Shown: in pieces, positions 7,343 through 21,289 of the stretch | Position numbering within the stretch: position 1 is the first letter of the stretch | Layout of the letters: each line of letters opens with the position of its first letter | From: Flavobacteriales bacterium | GTDB taxonomy: Bacteria > Bacteroidota > Bacteroidia > Flavobacteriales_F > PHOS-HE28 | Length of the DNA: 64,000 bases | Direction: 5' to 3' | Assembly (NCBI GenBank): GCA_023382455.1 | Contig: JAHDVX010000003.1 | Location: forward strand, 1-64,000 | Position numbers and translations under genes: made by a program | Notes under the pieces: generated by a model | What the model saw: the letters and a program-made list of their open reading frames with translations, nothing else | The model's database searches: none | What the model was told of the DNA's origin: nothing

Positions 7343-8449
7343 TCAGTGTTGCAGGATGCCCATCTGCCGCAGTTCGGCCGTGGCGCCGGTGGCGGCGGCG
7401 ATGCGGCGCAGGTCGGCCTCCACGCGCGCAGCGCCCCGCTCATCGCCGGCTTGGCGCAGCCGCCCCAGCAGCACGGCGCCGGGCAGCAGGTAGTTGCGGC
7501 TCATCGGCCCGGCATCCGCGGTCTTTCGCATGGCCTTCCAGTTTCGGGCCAGCAGGTCAACATCGTCCGGTGAGGCTGCGCCCACGCGGAAAGCGGCACC
7601 GACGACATGCAGCTGGCCGGGGAAGGCCTCCAGCCAATCGCGGTCCAGGCTGAGGGCGAAGTACACCGGGCGGGCCGTGGCTTGCAGCAGGGCTATTGCA
7701 AAGGCTGGTCCGGCTGAGGGGGGCGGCGTGCCCCGCGCCTCGGCCTCTCGCCATACGCGTGCCCTGTAGACGGGGTCGGCCAGCAGTCGCCGGTCCACCA
7801 CCAGCACGCCGGGCCTGGTGGTTCCCAGCACCTGGTCCATCACCACGGGCTGGGTGTCCATGTCGCCGTTGGTGAACAGCACCGCTTGGGCCGGCAAGGA
7901 ACGCAGCACATCCTGCGCCACGGAAGCCAGGGCGGGGGCCACTTGACCGCGTTGCCGTAATGCGGTACACCATTGGAGCAAGGCCGCGTCATCGCCCGTG
8001 CGCATGGCCCGGGTGACCATCGGGGCGATCAGCTCCGGGCGGCCGGGCGCCATGCGATGGGCGGCCTCCAGTTCGGCAAAGGCACCGGGTGCGGGGAAAT
8101 CCAGGAAGTAGCGGGCCATGTGCCGTTCAAATCCGTCGGGGGCGGAACCCGCGATGCGCCCGGCAATGGCCTCCAGTTCCTGCTTGTCCGCCGGAAGCAG
8201 GTCGCCGTTGTGGGCGCTGCGGCGGGCATCCAGTTCCGTGCGGAACCAGTTCCACAGCAAGGCAGCATTGGCCGGGGCCTCGTTGCTCGCCTCGCGCCAC
8301 TGCCCAGCGCGGGTGGCGTTGGCCCTGGCGTCCCAAGCCCCCTGCATGTTCGTGGCCGGGGCGTGATCGGAGGGCTGGTCGAGTGTCTGGGCGTGCACCC
8401 CCGGTTGCAGGCAGGCCGCCAGGAACAAGGGGAGGATGAAGCGGGGCAT
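7343..8449 (-). CDS. Secreted protein of unknown function upstream of an ECF sigma factor
   Basis: 368 residues with an N-terminal signal sequence (MPRFILPLFLAACLQPGVHAQ). The LAAC within it could alternatively be a lipobox. The body is helical with TPR-like spacing in the first half (AFAELEAAHRMAPGRPELI). A central stretch, AQAVLFTNGDMDTQPVVMDQ, resembles the LFTNGDNDT motif in the C-terminal part of Bacteroidota DUF2723-type proteins. No catalytic motif is recognised. It is first in the operon with the sigma and anti-sigma genes, so it may be an envelope component monitored by them, which is inference. Confidence 0.72.
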   Translation of the reverse strand: MPRFILPLFLAACLQPGVHAQTLDQPSDHAPATNMQGAWDARANATRAGQWREASNEAPANAALLWNWFRTELDARRSAHNGDLLPADKQELEAIAGRIAGSAPDGFERHMARYFLDFPAPGAFAELEAAHRMAPGRPELIAPMVTRAMRTGDDAALLQWCTALRQRGQVAPALASVAQDVLRSLPAQAVLFTNGDMDTQPVVMDQVLGTTRPGVLVVDRRLLADPVYRARVWREAEARGTPPPSAGPAFAIALLQATARPVYFALSLDRDWLEAFPGQLHVVGAAFRVGAASPDDVDLLARNWKAMRKTADAGPMSRNYLLPGAVLLGRLRQAGDERGAARVEADLRRIAAATGATAELRQMGILQH

Positions 8450-8517
8450 GGGCTGTTATTCGGGAGGCCGTACACGCAAGTTGGGCCAAAGTTCGATCCC
8501 GGCGAAATTCCCGGTCC

Positions 8518-8525
8518 TACCTTTG
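8518..8525 (+). promoter_or_regulatory. TACCTTTG -7-like element, 4 nt before the DUF493 gene
   Basis: TACCTTTG matches TAnnTTTG and is separated from the ATG at 8530 by only CGCA. The initiating nucleotide would then fall at or next to the start codon, implying a leaderless or near-leaderless message. Confidence 0.5.
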
Positions 8526-8529
8526 CGCA

Positions 8530-8805
8530 ATGCCGGAGGAGGACGCCCGCGAACGCATGAGGAAGGCCCTGAACGAGGTGCACAATTGGCCGTCCGTGTA
8601 CATGTTCAAGTTCATCTTCGAGCCGGACCAGCACCGCTTGGACCGGTTGCTGGGGCTGTTCCCGCCGGAGGCGGAAGTGCTGCGCAAGTACAGCAAGGGC
8701 GGCAAATACCTGAGCTTGACGGTGCGCGAAGTGATGATGAGCGCGGATGAAGTGATGAACCGCTATGAGCAGGCCGCCGCCGTGGAGGGCGTGATCGTGC
8801 TGTGA
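8530..8805 (+). CDS. DUF493 family protein (YbeD-like)
   Basis: 91 residues. The fold signature of DUF493/UPF0250 is visible: WPSVYMFKFIFEPDQHRLDRL, then VLRKYSKGGKYLSLTVREVMMSADEVM and IVL at the end, giving an ACT-like small alpha/beta domain. The family is thought to be regulatory, but its molecular role is not settled. The ATG at 8530 is supported by the promoter-like motif just before it. It leads a three-gene rightward unit (next gene 6 nt away, third gene overlapping by 4 nt). Confidence 0.85.
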   Translation: MPEEDARERMRKALNEVHNWPSVYMFKFIFEPDQHRLDRLLGLFPPEAEVLRKYSKGGKYLSLTVREVMMSADEVMNRYEQAAAVEGVIVL

Positions 8806-8811
8806 GGATCG

Positions 8812-9189
8812 ATGGTCGAGACCGTACGCACCACCCTGCTCATCACCTTGTCCATCCTGGTGCTGATACTGCTGTACCGGCGTTTCCGACAATACTTGCG
8901 GCTGCACCACTTGCCGGTCCCGCAACATGTGGAGCTGCGTGCGGTGGAGGTGATGTACCACCCGCTGCAACTGCGGGTGCACCTGCACCTGCCCCGGCCG
9001 GAAGAGGTGGCCCCGGCGATGCTGTCCACGGCCCACGCGCACCTGCACGCATGGCCCACCGTGCGCTTGGAGCGCGGTGAGCATGTGCTGGAACTCCCCT
9101 TGGATGAAGGCCTGGACGGCGCGTATTATGTGGAGGTCGGCACGTCCACACAGCGTACGGAGCGGCGGTTCATCATTCGCCAAGCATGA
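8812..9189 (+). CDS. Small membrane-anchored hypothetical protein
   Basis: 125 residues with one N-terminal transmembrane helix (about 7-22, TLLITLSILVLILLY) followed by RRFRQYLR, which predicts an anchored protein. The downstream domain of about 95 residues looks beta-rich (VELRAVEVMYHPLQLRVHLHLP, GAYYVEVGTSTQ) and may be immunoglobulin-like. No family recognised. Its stop overlaps the next start (ATGA), so the two are probably co-translated. Confidence 0.7.
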   Translation: MVETVRTTLLITLSILVLILLYRRFRQYLRLHHLPVPQHVELRAVEVMYHPLQLRVHLHLPRPEEVAPAMLSTAHAHLHAWPTVRLERGEHVLELPLDEGLDGAYYVEVGTSTQRTERRFIIRQA

Positions 9190-9830
9190 AGGGCCTCCGG
9201 TTCATCGCCGCCCTGGTCGCCCTGCTGCCATTGGCCGCAGCCGCCCAACGCCTGCCGGCGGCACAGCCCACCTTGCAAGGCTTCTTCAACCTGCCGCTGG
9301 CCCTGGGCAACCCGGTGTTCGATAACCTGACGGACGTGCTCGGGCAGGGCGACCTGGCCTTCACCTTGCCCGTGTACAAAGGTCTGGGCGTGGGTGTGGG
9401 CGTTGCGGGCACATGGTATGAGCTGAATGAGGACGGCCTGGCCCCTGAACTGACCATCGGGAGCGTGCAGCGCTATGTGCCCTACGGCAAGCTGGAATGG
9501 ACGCGGTACACGGGCCAGCACACCTATCTGGCTGTTGGTGCCCGTGCCGGTGGGGCCTATTGGGATTGGCAATGCGGAACCTGCCGGGAAAGCCTGCGGC
9601 AATCGGGCCTGCACTGGGGCGTGGAGGCGAGGTACTTCCTGCATGCCTCGGACAATTTGGCCTTCGGGCTGCTGCTGGGCTACCAGGCCGATGCCTTGCG
9701 GTTCGGCCCCGACGTGGTGGGCCTGGACGGCTTCCCGGGCCGGACCGATACCGGCGCTCCCTACCGTTTCCTCTCCGTGGGCCTAGGCTTCAGCACCGGT
9801 TTCCGGCCGTCACCCGAAAGCCACTGGTAG
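9186..9830 (+). CDS. Outer-membrane beta-barrel-like hypothetical protein
   Basis: 214 residues with a signal peptide (MKGLRFIAALVALLPLAAAAQ). The mature part alternates aromatic and small residues as in outer-membrane barrels (VGVGVAGTWYELNEDG, YLAVGARAGGAYWDW, LAFGLLLGYQADALRF, FLSVGLGFSTGF). A CGTC pair occurs near residue 135 and could form a disulphide. No specific family recognised. It is the last gene of the unit, followed by a strong hairpin. Confidence 0.72.
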   Translation: MKGLRFIAALVALLPLAAAAQRLPAAQPTLQGFFNLPLALGNPVFDNLTDVLGQGDLAFTLPVYKGLGVGVGVAGTWYELNEDGLAPELTIGSVQRYVPYGKLEWTRYTGQHTYLAVGARAGGAYWDWQCGTCRESLRQSGLHWGVEARYFLHASDNLAFGLLLGYQADALRFGPDVVGLDGFPGRTDTGAPYRFLSVGLGFSTGFRPSPESHW

Positions 9831-9848
9831 CGGGCCGCCCAGGGCCTG

Positions 9849-9889
9849 AAAGGGCAGGGGCCGCCCGCATCCGGACGGCCCCTGCCTTT
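9849..9889. terminator. Bidirectional hairpin terminator between convergent genes
   Basis: AAAGGGCAGGGGCCG pairs with CGGCCCCTGCCTTT around a GC-rich loop, with one bulged G in the left arm. The hairpin ends in a short A tract on one side and a T tract on the other, so it can serve both the rightward barrel gene and the leftward clpC gene, which converge here. Confidence 0.75.
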
Positions 9890-9905
9890 GTCAAGTTCCT
9901 ATGGA

Positions 9906-12509
<2,604 letters not shown>

Positions 12510-12703
12510 GGTGATGCTTGGTGCATTAGGGAACCGGGCGTGTCCACGGTTTGTATGCCATCCGGCCTCCGCAAGTTACGTGCCCGGTCCGGGGCCAAGC
12601 TATTCCAGGCCGGTCCACCTGACCATTTGTCGGCCTTTCCTTTTATTCACACGGCCCTGTGTGCTTGTGGAAAAATGCACCCTTCCCAATGGGGCGATCG
12701 GGG

Positions 12704-12711
12704 TACCTTCG
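12704..12711 (+). promoter_or_regulatory. TACCTTCG promoter-like motif before gyrA
   Basis: TACCTTCG resembles the -7 element TAnnTTTG and lies 52 nt before the gyrA ATG at 12764. A purine-rich stretch (AAAGGAAGAACAG) just before the start could aid ribosome binding. Evidence is one motif match in the clpC-gyrA divergent region. Confidence 0.35.
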
Positions 12712-12763
12712 GGGCCGTTTACGCGGGAGGGGTATCCCGTGCCGAAAGGAAGAACAGAACAAA

Positions 12764-15325
<2,562 letters not shown>

Positions 15326-15358
15326 GCACCGAAAAGCAGGACCCAAGGAATCCTTCCA

Positions 15359-16531
15359 ATGAACAAATGGACCCTCGCGGCGGCACTGGCCGCCCCCTTG
15401 GCCCTCAGCGCCCAGAACAGCCGGGTGGTGAGCGCCTTCAACTACATGTCCGACCGTGATTTCGACAAGGCGGCCGAATACATCGAACCGGCCACCACCA
15501 ACGAAACCACGGCCAACAAGGAGAAGACCTGGCGCTATCGCGGGGCCATCTACTCCCAGATCGCCATGGGCAGCGACCAGGCCCTGAAAGACAAGTACCC
15601 CGATGCCTTGGACAAGGCCGTGGAAAGCTACCTGCGGGCCAACGAGCTGGACCCCAAGGGCAGCTATAAGCAGGAAAATGACCAGGCCCTGAAGAACCTG
15701 CAGATCACCGCCCTGAACAACGGCAACGAAGCCTTCACCGCGAAGGCCTACGACAAGGCGATCCAGCAGTACGGCATGAGCGAGCGCATCGCCAAGGCCT
15801 TCGGCCAGGTGGACAGCAATGCCGTGTTCAACAGCGCCCTGGCCTATGAATCCATGGGGGACACGGCCGGCGCGATCCAGCGTTACGAGGAGTGTATCCG
15901 CATCGGCTACGACAAGGCCGAGGTGTTCCGCTACCTGGCCGGCATGCAGAAGCGCACCGGCAAGCTGGATGCGGCCATCGCCACCACCAAGCAGGGCATC
16001 GCCAAGCATCCGGACAACAAGGAACTGATGCTGGACCAGGTGGCCTTCCTGCTGGAAGCCAACCGTATGGAAGAAGCCGAGGCCAGCGTGAAGACCGCCA
16101 TCACCAAGGACCCCGGCAACCCGGTGCTGTACTCCGTGCTGGGCAGCCTGTACGACGGCAAGGCCAACCCCAAGGAGGGCAAGGTGGCCGAGGCGGACAT
16201 GCTCAAATGGTACGGCCTGGCCGAGGAGGCCTACAAGAAGAGCATCGAGGTGGCGCCGGATTTCTTCGACAGCTACTACAACATCGGGGTACTCTACAAC
16301 AACCGCGCGGCCTACGAGTACGAGAAGTGCAACCAGATCCAGGACGAGAAGAAATACCTGGCCTGCAAGCAGGTGGCGGACAAGATCTACCAAGAGACCG
16401 TTCCGTACTTCGAGAAGGCCCACCAGTTGAAGCCCGAGGACCAGGCCACCATGCAGCAGTTGAAGGTGATCTACGCCAAGACCGGCAACACCGGGAAATA
16501 CAACGCCATCAAGAAAGAATTGGGGGAGTGA
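15359..16531 (+). CDS. Periplasmic tetratricopeptide-repeat protein
   Basis: 390 residues with a signal peptide (MNKWTLAAALAAPLALSAQ). The mature protein is built of TPR-like helix pairs, for example AYDKAIQQYGMSERIAKAF, AIQRYEECIRIGYDKAEVF and AEEAYKKSIEVAPDFFDSY, spanning residues about 25-385. TPR proteins act as scaffolds for protein complexes, and no partner can be named from the sequence. It starts 33 nt after gyrA and ends at a strong hairpin, so it may be partly co-transcribed with gyrA. Confidence 0.85.
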   Translation: MNKWTLAAALAAPLALSAQNSRVVSAFNYMSDRDFDKAAEYIEPATTNETTANKEKTWRYRGAIYSQIAMGSDQALKDKYPDALDKAVESYLRANELDPKGSYKQENDQALKNLQITALNNGNEAFTAKAYDKAIQQYGMSERIAKAFGQVDSNAVFNSALAYESMGDTAGAIQRYEECIRIGYDKAEVFRYLAGMQKRTGKLDAAIATTKQGIAKHPDNKELMLDQVAFLLEANRMEEAEASVKTAITKDPGNPVLYSVLGSLYDGKANPKEGKVAEADMLKWYGLAEEAYKKSIEVAPDFFDSYYNIGVLYNNRAAYEYEKCNQIQDEKKYLACKQVADKIYQETVPYFEKAHQLKPEDQATMQQLKVIYAKTGNTGKYNAIKKELGE

Positions 16532-16554
16532 TCCCGCGCTGACATCCTTGTGGA

Positions 16555-16573
16555 GCCCGGCCATTGGCCGGGT
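16555..16573 (+). terminator. Rho-independent terminator after the TPR gene
   Basis: CCCGGCC (16556-16562) pairs with GGCCGGG (16566-16572) around ATT, with a possible extra G-T pair. It is followed by TTCTTCATTTT, a typical U-rich tail. Confidence 0.8.
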
Positions 16574-16645
16574 TCTTCATTTTCAGGTGGACACCGTAGC
16601 CCCACCTGGTTACATTTACCGCCGCCCGCAAACCACGGCCACCCC

Positions 16646-17638
16646 ATGCCCTTTAATCCCATCGATGCCTGGCTTCACATGAAAGCCCAGCTCCCCCCGC
16701 TGGATATCGAGGGCATCGGCATCAAGTACGTCTACCCGATCTTCCTGGTGCTCATCATCCTCGAGTATCTGCGGGCCAAGCACCTGTTCGACCTCAAGGA
16801 AAGCCTCTCGGGCTTCGTCATCGGCATCGGGGCCACCATCATGCGGGTGATCACCAACGTGTTCGAGATCACCGTGTACCTCTGGCTCTTCCAGGTCTTT
16901 GCCCCCCTGCGTGAGGAGTACCTCGGCTACACCACGCTCGGCTTCGCTTGGTACATCTGGATCCTGTGCGCCATCTGCGACGACCACAACTTCTACTGGC
17001 ACCACCGCTTCGCCCACAACGTGCGCCTGCTCTGGGCCGCGCACCTGCCGCACCACAGCGGGCGCGAGTACAACCTCACCATCAGCATCCGGAACGGCTG
17101 GTTCATCACCCTGGTGAAGCCCATCTACTGGCTGTGGATGCCGATCGTGGGCTTCGAGCCGATCATGATCGCCACGTGCCTGATCGTGAACTCCTTCTAT
17201 CAATTCTTCCTGCACAGCCAACTTGTGCCCAGCCTCGGCTGGTATGAGAAGGTGTTCAACACGCCCTACATCCACGTGGTGCACCACAGCAGCAACACCG
17301 AATACCTGGACCGCAACCACGGAGGCATCCTCACCATCTGGGACCGGCTCTACGGCACCTTCCAGGCACCCATCCCGGGCGTGAAGGCCAAGTTCGGCAT
17401 CAGTCATGATCCGGGCACGTACAACCCCGTGACGCACAACCTCTTCGAGTTCCAGGAGATCTGGAAGGACGTGAAGAAGGCGCCCGGCCTGAAGAACAAG
17501 ATCATGTACATCTTCGGCCCGCCGGGCTGGAGCCACGACGGCAGCAGCATGACCAGCAAGCAATTGCAGGCGGAGCTGGCCCAGGCCAAGGTCGAGGGAA
17601 GAGAGTTGCCCAAGCACACCTTTGTGCGCTCCAATTAA
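16646..17638 (+). CDS. Sterol desaturase / fatty acid hydroxylase family protein
   Basis: 330 residues from MPFNPIDAW. Upstream in-frame codons overlap the preceding terminator, so this ATG is preferred. It is an integral membrane di-iron enzyme of the fatty-acid-hydroxylase superfamily, with hydrophobic segments around 30-47, 60-75 and 85-110. The histidine clusters are HNFYWHH, then HLPHHSG, then HVVHHSSN, fitting the HxxxH/HxxHH pattern that binds the iron pair. The substrate is unknown: such enzymes in Bacteroidota act on lipids, ether lipids or carotenoids. The C-terminal 70 residues are soluble. Confidence 0.87.
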   Translation: MPFNPIDAWLHMKAQLPPLDIEGIGIKYVYPIFLVLIILEYLRAKHLFDLKESLSGFVIGIGATIMRVITNVFEITVYLWLFQVFAPLREEYLGYTTLGFAWYIWILCAICDDHNFYWHHRFAHNVRLLWAAHLPHHSGREYNLTISIRNGWFITLVKPIYWLWMPIVGFEPIMIATCLIVNSFYQFFLHSQLVPSLGWYEKVFNTPYIHVVHHSSNTEYLDRNHGGILTIWDRLYGTFQAPIPGVKAKFGISHDPGTYNPVTHNLFEFQEIWKDVKKAPGLKNKIMYIFGPPGWSHDGSSMTSKQLQAELAQAKVEGRELPKHTFVRSN

Positions 17639-17656
17639 CTGGCACGAACGGGCCTT

Positions 17657-17692
17657 CCCGGAAAAAGCAAAGCCACCTCAGTGCTTTCCGGG
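17657..17692. terminator. Possible shared hairpin between convergent genes
   Basis: CCCGGAAAAAGCA (17657-17669) and TGCTTTCCGGG (17682-17692) pair with a two-base bulge. The structure overlaps the last codons of the helicase gene and follows the desaturase stop, so it could end both transcripts. The stem is interrupted, hence modest confidence. Confidence 0.4.
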
Positions 17693-19168
17693 CCTGCGCC
17701 AAAAGCGACGCTTGCGCTGGCCACCGGTACGGTCCGGCTTACCAGCCGTGGCATCCAAGTCCTTGAGCAGCTCGGCCGTCAGTGCCGCGAAATCCGTTTG
17801 GGTGGCAACTTGATCATTGGCCGCCGTCTGCCGTTGCTCCTGGCGCTCCGGACGTGGACCTTGGCGCTGTCCATTCCGTTGTGCATCCGGTCGGCGACCT
17901 TCCGGGCGCTGCTTTTGTTGCGCCTGCCGGGGTTGGGGAGGACGTTGCTCGCGGCGCGGCTGCTGGTTGCGCTGGGCGGCGTGCTTCCGGCCGGGGTCCA
18001 CCACGGGCGTGCCGCCGGCCATGAGGAAGGGATGATCCTCCACTACGGGCACATCCCGCTTGATCAGCTTCTGGATGTCGCGCAGGTATTCCACCTCCTC
18101 GGGTTCGCAGAGCGAAATGGCCAAGCCGCTGGCCCCGGCGCGGCCCGTACGGCCGATGCGGTGTACGTAGGTCTCTGGTACGTTCGGGATATCGTGGTTC
18201 ACCACGTAGCCCAGGCTGTCGATATCGATGCCGCGCGCGGCGATATCGGTGGCCACCAAGGCGCGGATCTTCTTGTCCTTGAAATTATTGAGGGCGCGCT
18301 GGCGGTAGTTCTGGGCCTTGTTGCCGTGGATGGCATCCGCGGTGATGCCGGCCTTGGCCAAATGGCGGGCGAGCTTGTCGGCGCCGTGTTTCGTACGCGT
18401 GAAGACAAGCACCTGCCGGATGTCCATCTGCTGCATCAGGTGGATGAGCAGGGCGGCTTTCTCGGTCTTGTTGGTGAAGTACACCTGCTGCTGCACGGTC
18501 TCGGCCGTGGAGGAAACCGGGGTGACCTCCACCTTCACGGGATCCGTTAAGAGCGACGATGCAAGGCGCTGAACATCAGGCGGCATAGTGGCACTGAAGA
18601 ACAGTGTTTGGCGCTGCTTGGGCAGGGCGGCGATCACCTTCTTCACGTCATGGATGAAGCCCATGTCCAGCATGCGGTCGGCCTCGTCGAGGACGAAGTA
18701 TTCCAGTTCCTTCAGGCTCACGAAGCCTTGGCTCATCAGGTCCAGCAGGCGGCCGGGGGTGGCCACCAGGATATCGATGCCAGCGCGCAGGGCGTCGGTC
18801 TGCGGCTTTTGGCCCACGCCGCCGAAGATCACCGTGGTGCGCAGCTGCGTGTGGCGGCCATAGGCGCGGAAGCTTTCATCGATCTGGATGGCGAGCTCGC
18901 GGGTGGGCGTGAGGATCAGCGCCTTGATGGGGCGTCGGCCTTTTCCCGGTCCGCCCACGCCGGCATTGACCAGGCGTTGGATCAGCGGAATGGCAAATGC
19001 GGCCGTCTTTCCGGTGCCGGTCTGGGCGCAACCCAGCAAGTCGCGGCCTTCCAGCAGGTAGGGAATGCTTTGGGCTTGGATGGGCGTGGGCGTGGTGTAG
19101 CCTTCGTGGTCAAGGGCTTTGAGAATGGGCTCGATCAGGCCGAGCGACGTAAAAGAAGTCTGGTGCAT
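17678..19168 (-). CDS. rhlE: DEAD-box ATP-dependent RNA helicase, RhlE type
   Basis: 496 residues. The helicase core carries a Q motif ([14 protein letters not shown], then [11 protein letters not shown]), motif I AQTGTGKT (residues 48-55), [12 protein letters not shown] in [16 protein letters not shown] in FFSATMP, and the C-terminal motifs [13 protein letters not shown] and [10 protein letters not shown]. The tail beyond about 390 is basic and Gln/Arg/Pro-rich ([16 protein letters not shown]), as usual for RhlE-like proteins that bind RNA non-specifically. It probably acts in ribosome assembly or RNA turnover, perhaps at low temperature. The 260-nt region upstream contains a TACCTTTG motif that would give a 5' leader of about 155 nt. 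Confidence 0.92.
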   Translation of the reverse strand: MHQTSFTSLGLIEPILKALDHEGYTTPTPIQAQSIPYLLEGRDLLGCAQTGTGKTAAFAIPLIQRLVNAGVGGPGKGRRPIKALILTPTRELAIQIDESFRAYGRHTQLRTTVIFGGVGQKPQTDALRAGIDILVATPGRLLDLMSQGFVSLKELEYFVLDEADRMLDMGFIHDVKKVIAALPKQRQTLFFSATMPPDVQRLASSLLTDPVKVEVTPVSSTAETVQQQVYFTNKTEKAALLIHLMQQMDIRQVLVFTRTKHGADKLARHLAKAGITADAIHGNKAQNYRQRALNNFKDKKIRALVATDIAARGIDIDSLGYVVNHDIPNVPETYVHRIGRTGRAGASGLAISLCEPEEVEYLRDIQKLIKRDVPVVEDHPFLMAGGTPVVDPGRKHAAQRNQQPRREQRPPQPRQAQQKQRPEGRRPDAQRNGQRQGPRPERQEQRQTAANDQVATQTDFAALTAELLKDLDATAGKPDRTGGQRKRRFWRRPGKH

Positions 19169-19323
19169 GGAAATGCTTGGTCAGGGAACGGGATCATTGG
19201 GTCCCGAACACCTGTGTGAACAGGTTGAGTGATTGTGCCCTGGATCGGTCCGGCGGTCAATGAATCCACTGGGGATTGCGCCTGGACGATTCCGAAAGGA
19301 GAAAGCTGGGCGCGTGGGCGGCA

Positions 19324-19331
19324 CAAAGGTA
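19324..19331 (-). promoter_or_regulatory. TACCTTTG promoter-like motif for rhlE
   Basis: On the minus strand TACCTTTG matches the Bacteroidota -7 consensus. It lies about 155 nt before the rhlE ATG, so the leader would be long, as is common for cold-regulated helicase genes. The flanking DNA up to 19429 is relatively AT-rich (TTAACATAATATAAATTATG) and contains no gene. Confidence 0.35.
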
Positions 19332-19429
19332 GTTCGGCCAGAGTGAAATGTTTCTGTGTGAAAACTGATTCAGGGAAGTATTGAGCGCCAAGGGGATAGA
19401 TCAGCAAATTCAAGTTAACATAATATAAA

Positions 19430-20473
19430 TTATGCGCAAACTGGACTGAACTGAAGCGGAGCGGCCAGAACCGCACCGACCCCTGGGCCATCCGGCATCA
19501 CCAACTTGCCGTTCCGCAGGTCCAATCCCCGGTATGGATCATTACGGAGCAACCACGGACCGTCCAGGTCGATCAGGTCGGCTTGGCCAGCCAAGTGCGC
19601 CATGGCCGTGCAGCCCAGCGAGCTTTCGCTCATGCTGCCCAGCATCACCCGCATGCCGAGTTCCTCAGCCCTGTCCGCCAGCTGCTTGGCCCTGTCCAAA
19701 CCGCCGCATTTCATTAGCTTGATGTTCACGCCCCCGAATACACCCTTGGCCCGCTCCAGGTCACCCAGGTCCTGAATGGATTCGTCGCCATAAATACAAC
19801 CTTCATAAGCAGCTTGAGCACCTGTCTGCAACTCCCTGTCGTTCATATCGAATGGTTGCTCCATTGCAAGCAATCTATCAGCTGCTGTCGCAGAGATTTC
19901 CAGAAACTCCCGTACCGAACAGAGTCCTTGGTTTGCATCGATGAATACCGGCCTCGGATCCCGCTCAAGCACTGCCCGCAGCATGGGAATGGATCGCGGC
20001 CCCTCCATTTTCAGCTTCAATGCACCACTTTGAGGCAGCTCCCGAAGCTTCATGGGAACCTCTTCCGGCCTCGAAACTCCCAAGGTGACCAGGCTTATCG
20101 GTTGCTTTATCTGCGTGGCTTTAATCAAATGTGCAACAGGAGATTGAATCATGTGTCCTAAAACATCCATGTAAGCCATTTGGAGGCCAGCCCTACAACC
20201 CGGATGCGCCGCCCAGAAGTGCTGATCATCCAGCAATTTGGCCAGCCCCTCGATGGTTTTCACCCCGGTCACTACTGCTCCATGCAGCAGTTCCAGAACG
20301 TCATGAGGCTTCTCGGTCAGGTATGGTGGCAAGGTCACCTCCCCGTAGCCGACCTTCCCGTTGTACTCCAAGCGCAGGAAAATGCTGTCCGTGCCATCGC
20401 GCATGCCGTGTGAGGTGGTGAACGGATGCTTGAAGAGCAGGCGATACGGGCAAACGCCCAGGTGCAGGGGCAT
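19430..20473 (-). CDS. Enolase-superfamily enzyme, dipeptide (L-Ala-D/L-Glu) epimerase-like
   Basis: 347 residues of the muconate-lactonizing/epimerase subgroup. Visible are the capping domain (1-120), the KxK acid-base motif at Lys153 and Lys155 (ALKLKMEG), metal ligands Asp179 (FIDANQG), Glu205 (AMEQPF) and Asp230 (YGDES), and the second catalytic Lys252 (VNIKLMKCGG). Bacteroidota homologues are annotated as dipeptide epimerases of murein-peptide recycling. The exact substrate cannot be settled from sequence. It is divergent from the ccm operon and transcribed alone. Confidence 0.85.
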   Translation of the reverse strand: MPLHLGVCPYRLLFKHPFTTSHGMRDGTDSIFLRLEYNGKVGYGEVTLPPYLTEKPHDVLELLHGAVVTGVKTIEGLAKLLDDQHFWAAHPGCRAGLQMAYMDVLGHMIQSPVAHLIKATQIKQPISLVTLGVSRPEEVPMKLRELPQSGALKLKMEGPRSIPMLRAVLERDPRPVFIDANQGLCSVREFLEISATAADRLLAMEQPFDMNDRELQTGAQAAYEGCIYGDESIQDLGDLERAKGVFGGVNIKLMKCGGLDRAKQLADRAEELGMRVMLGSMSESSLGCTAMAHLAGQADLIDLDGPWLLRNDPYRGLDLRNGKLVMPDGPGVGAVLAAPLQFSPVCA

Positions 20474-20603
20474 GGTGCGAAAGTGATGGCACTTCCCAAC
20501 GGCTCAATCACCGTTGTGCCGGAAGTATGCACGATCATGGCGTGGACAACCCGGACCCGGTTGTCGGCGTGAGATGCATGCTGACCATCATCCTCCCCTC
20601 GGT

Positions 20604-20611
20604 TACCTTCG
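20604..20611 (+). promoter_or_regulatory. TACCTTCG promoter-like motif before ccmB
   Basis: TACCTTCG ends 9 nt before the ccmB ATG at 20621 and would start the ccm operon with a very short leader. It is one of several similar motifs placed just before start codons in this window. Confidence 0.4.
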
Positions 20612-20620
20612 CGCACCGCC

Positions 20621-21289
20621 ATGCGCACCGCTGAAATTGCCCACCTGCTGAAGCTGGAATGGCAGCTGGACCGCCGCCAGAAGCATGCCTGGGGCAGCAT
20701 GGCGCTGTACGTGGTGAGCACCATTTACGTGTGCTACCTCGGCGTACGGCACCTGTTTGACATACCGGTGTGGAATGCATTGTTCTGGATCATTCTCCTG
20801 TTTGCGGCGTTCAATGCATTGGCGCGCTCCTTCCAGCGGGAGAATGCCGGGCGGCAGCTCTACCTGTACACGCTGGCCTCGCCGCGGAGCGTGGTGCTGG
20901 CCCGCACGCTGTACAACGGCGCCACGATGGCCGTGCTGAGCCTGCTGAGCCTGGCGGCCTATGCGCTTTTCATCGGCAGCACGCCCATGGAAGGTGCGCG
21001 CACCGACATCTTCCTGGTGGTGGTGGTCACCGGCGGCGTGGGTTTCGCGCTGCTGCTCACCTTGGTCTCCGCCTTGGCGGCCCGCGCGGGCAACGGCATC
21101 GGCCTGATGGCCGTGCTGGGCTTCCCGATCGTGCTGCCCATGCTGCTGAGCGTGATGAAGGCGAGCAAGCTGGCCCTGGACGGCATGGGCTGGAACGTCA
21201 CGGGGAAATACGTGCTGTGGCTGGTGCTGATCGACCTGATCACCGCCGCCTTGGCCTGGTTGCTCTTCCCTTACCTTTGGCGCGACTGA
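20621..21289 (+). CDS. ccmB: Haem exporter protein CcmB
   Basis: 222 residues, the membrane subunit of the CcmAB complex that supports release of haem-loaded CcmE in cytochrome c maturation System I. Six hydrophobic segments are visible, with the CcmB landmarks LEWQLDRRQKHAWGSMALY at the N terminus, FNALARSFQRENAGRQLYLY, and FPIVLPMLLSVMKAS in the second half. The partner ATPase CcmA is not next to it. The upstream neighbour is a divergent enolase-family gene. The stop overlaps the ccmC start (ATGA). Confidence 0.92.
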   Translation: MRTAEIAHLLKLEWQLDRRQKHAWGSMALYVVSTIYVCYLGVRHLFDIPVWNALFWIILLFAAFNALARSFQRENAGRQLYLYTLASPRSVVLARTLYNGATMAVLSLLSLAAYALFIGSTPMEGARTDIFLVVVVTGGVGFALLLTLVSALAARAGNGIGLMAVLGFPIVLPMLLSVMKASKLALDGMGWNVTGKYVLWLVLIDLITAALAWLLFPYLWRD

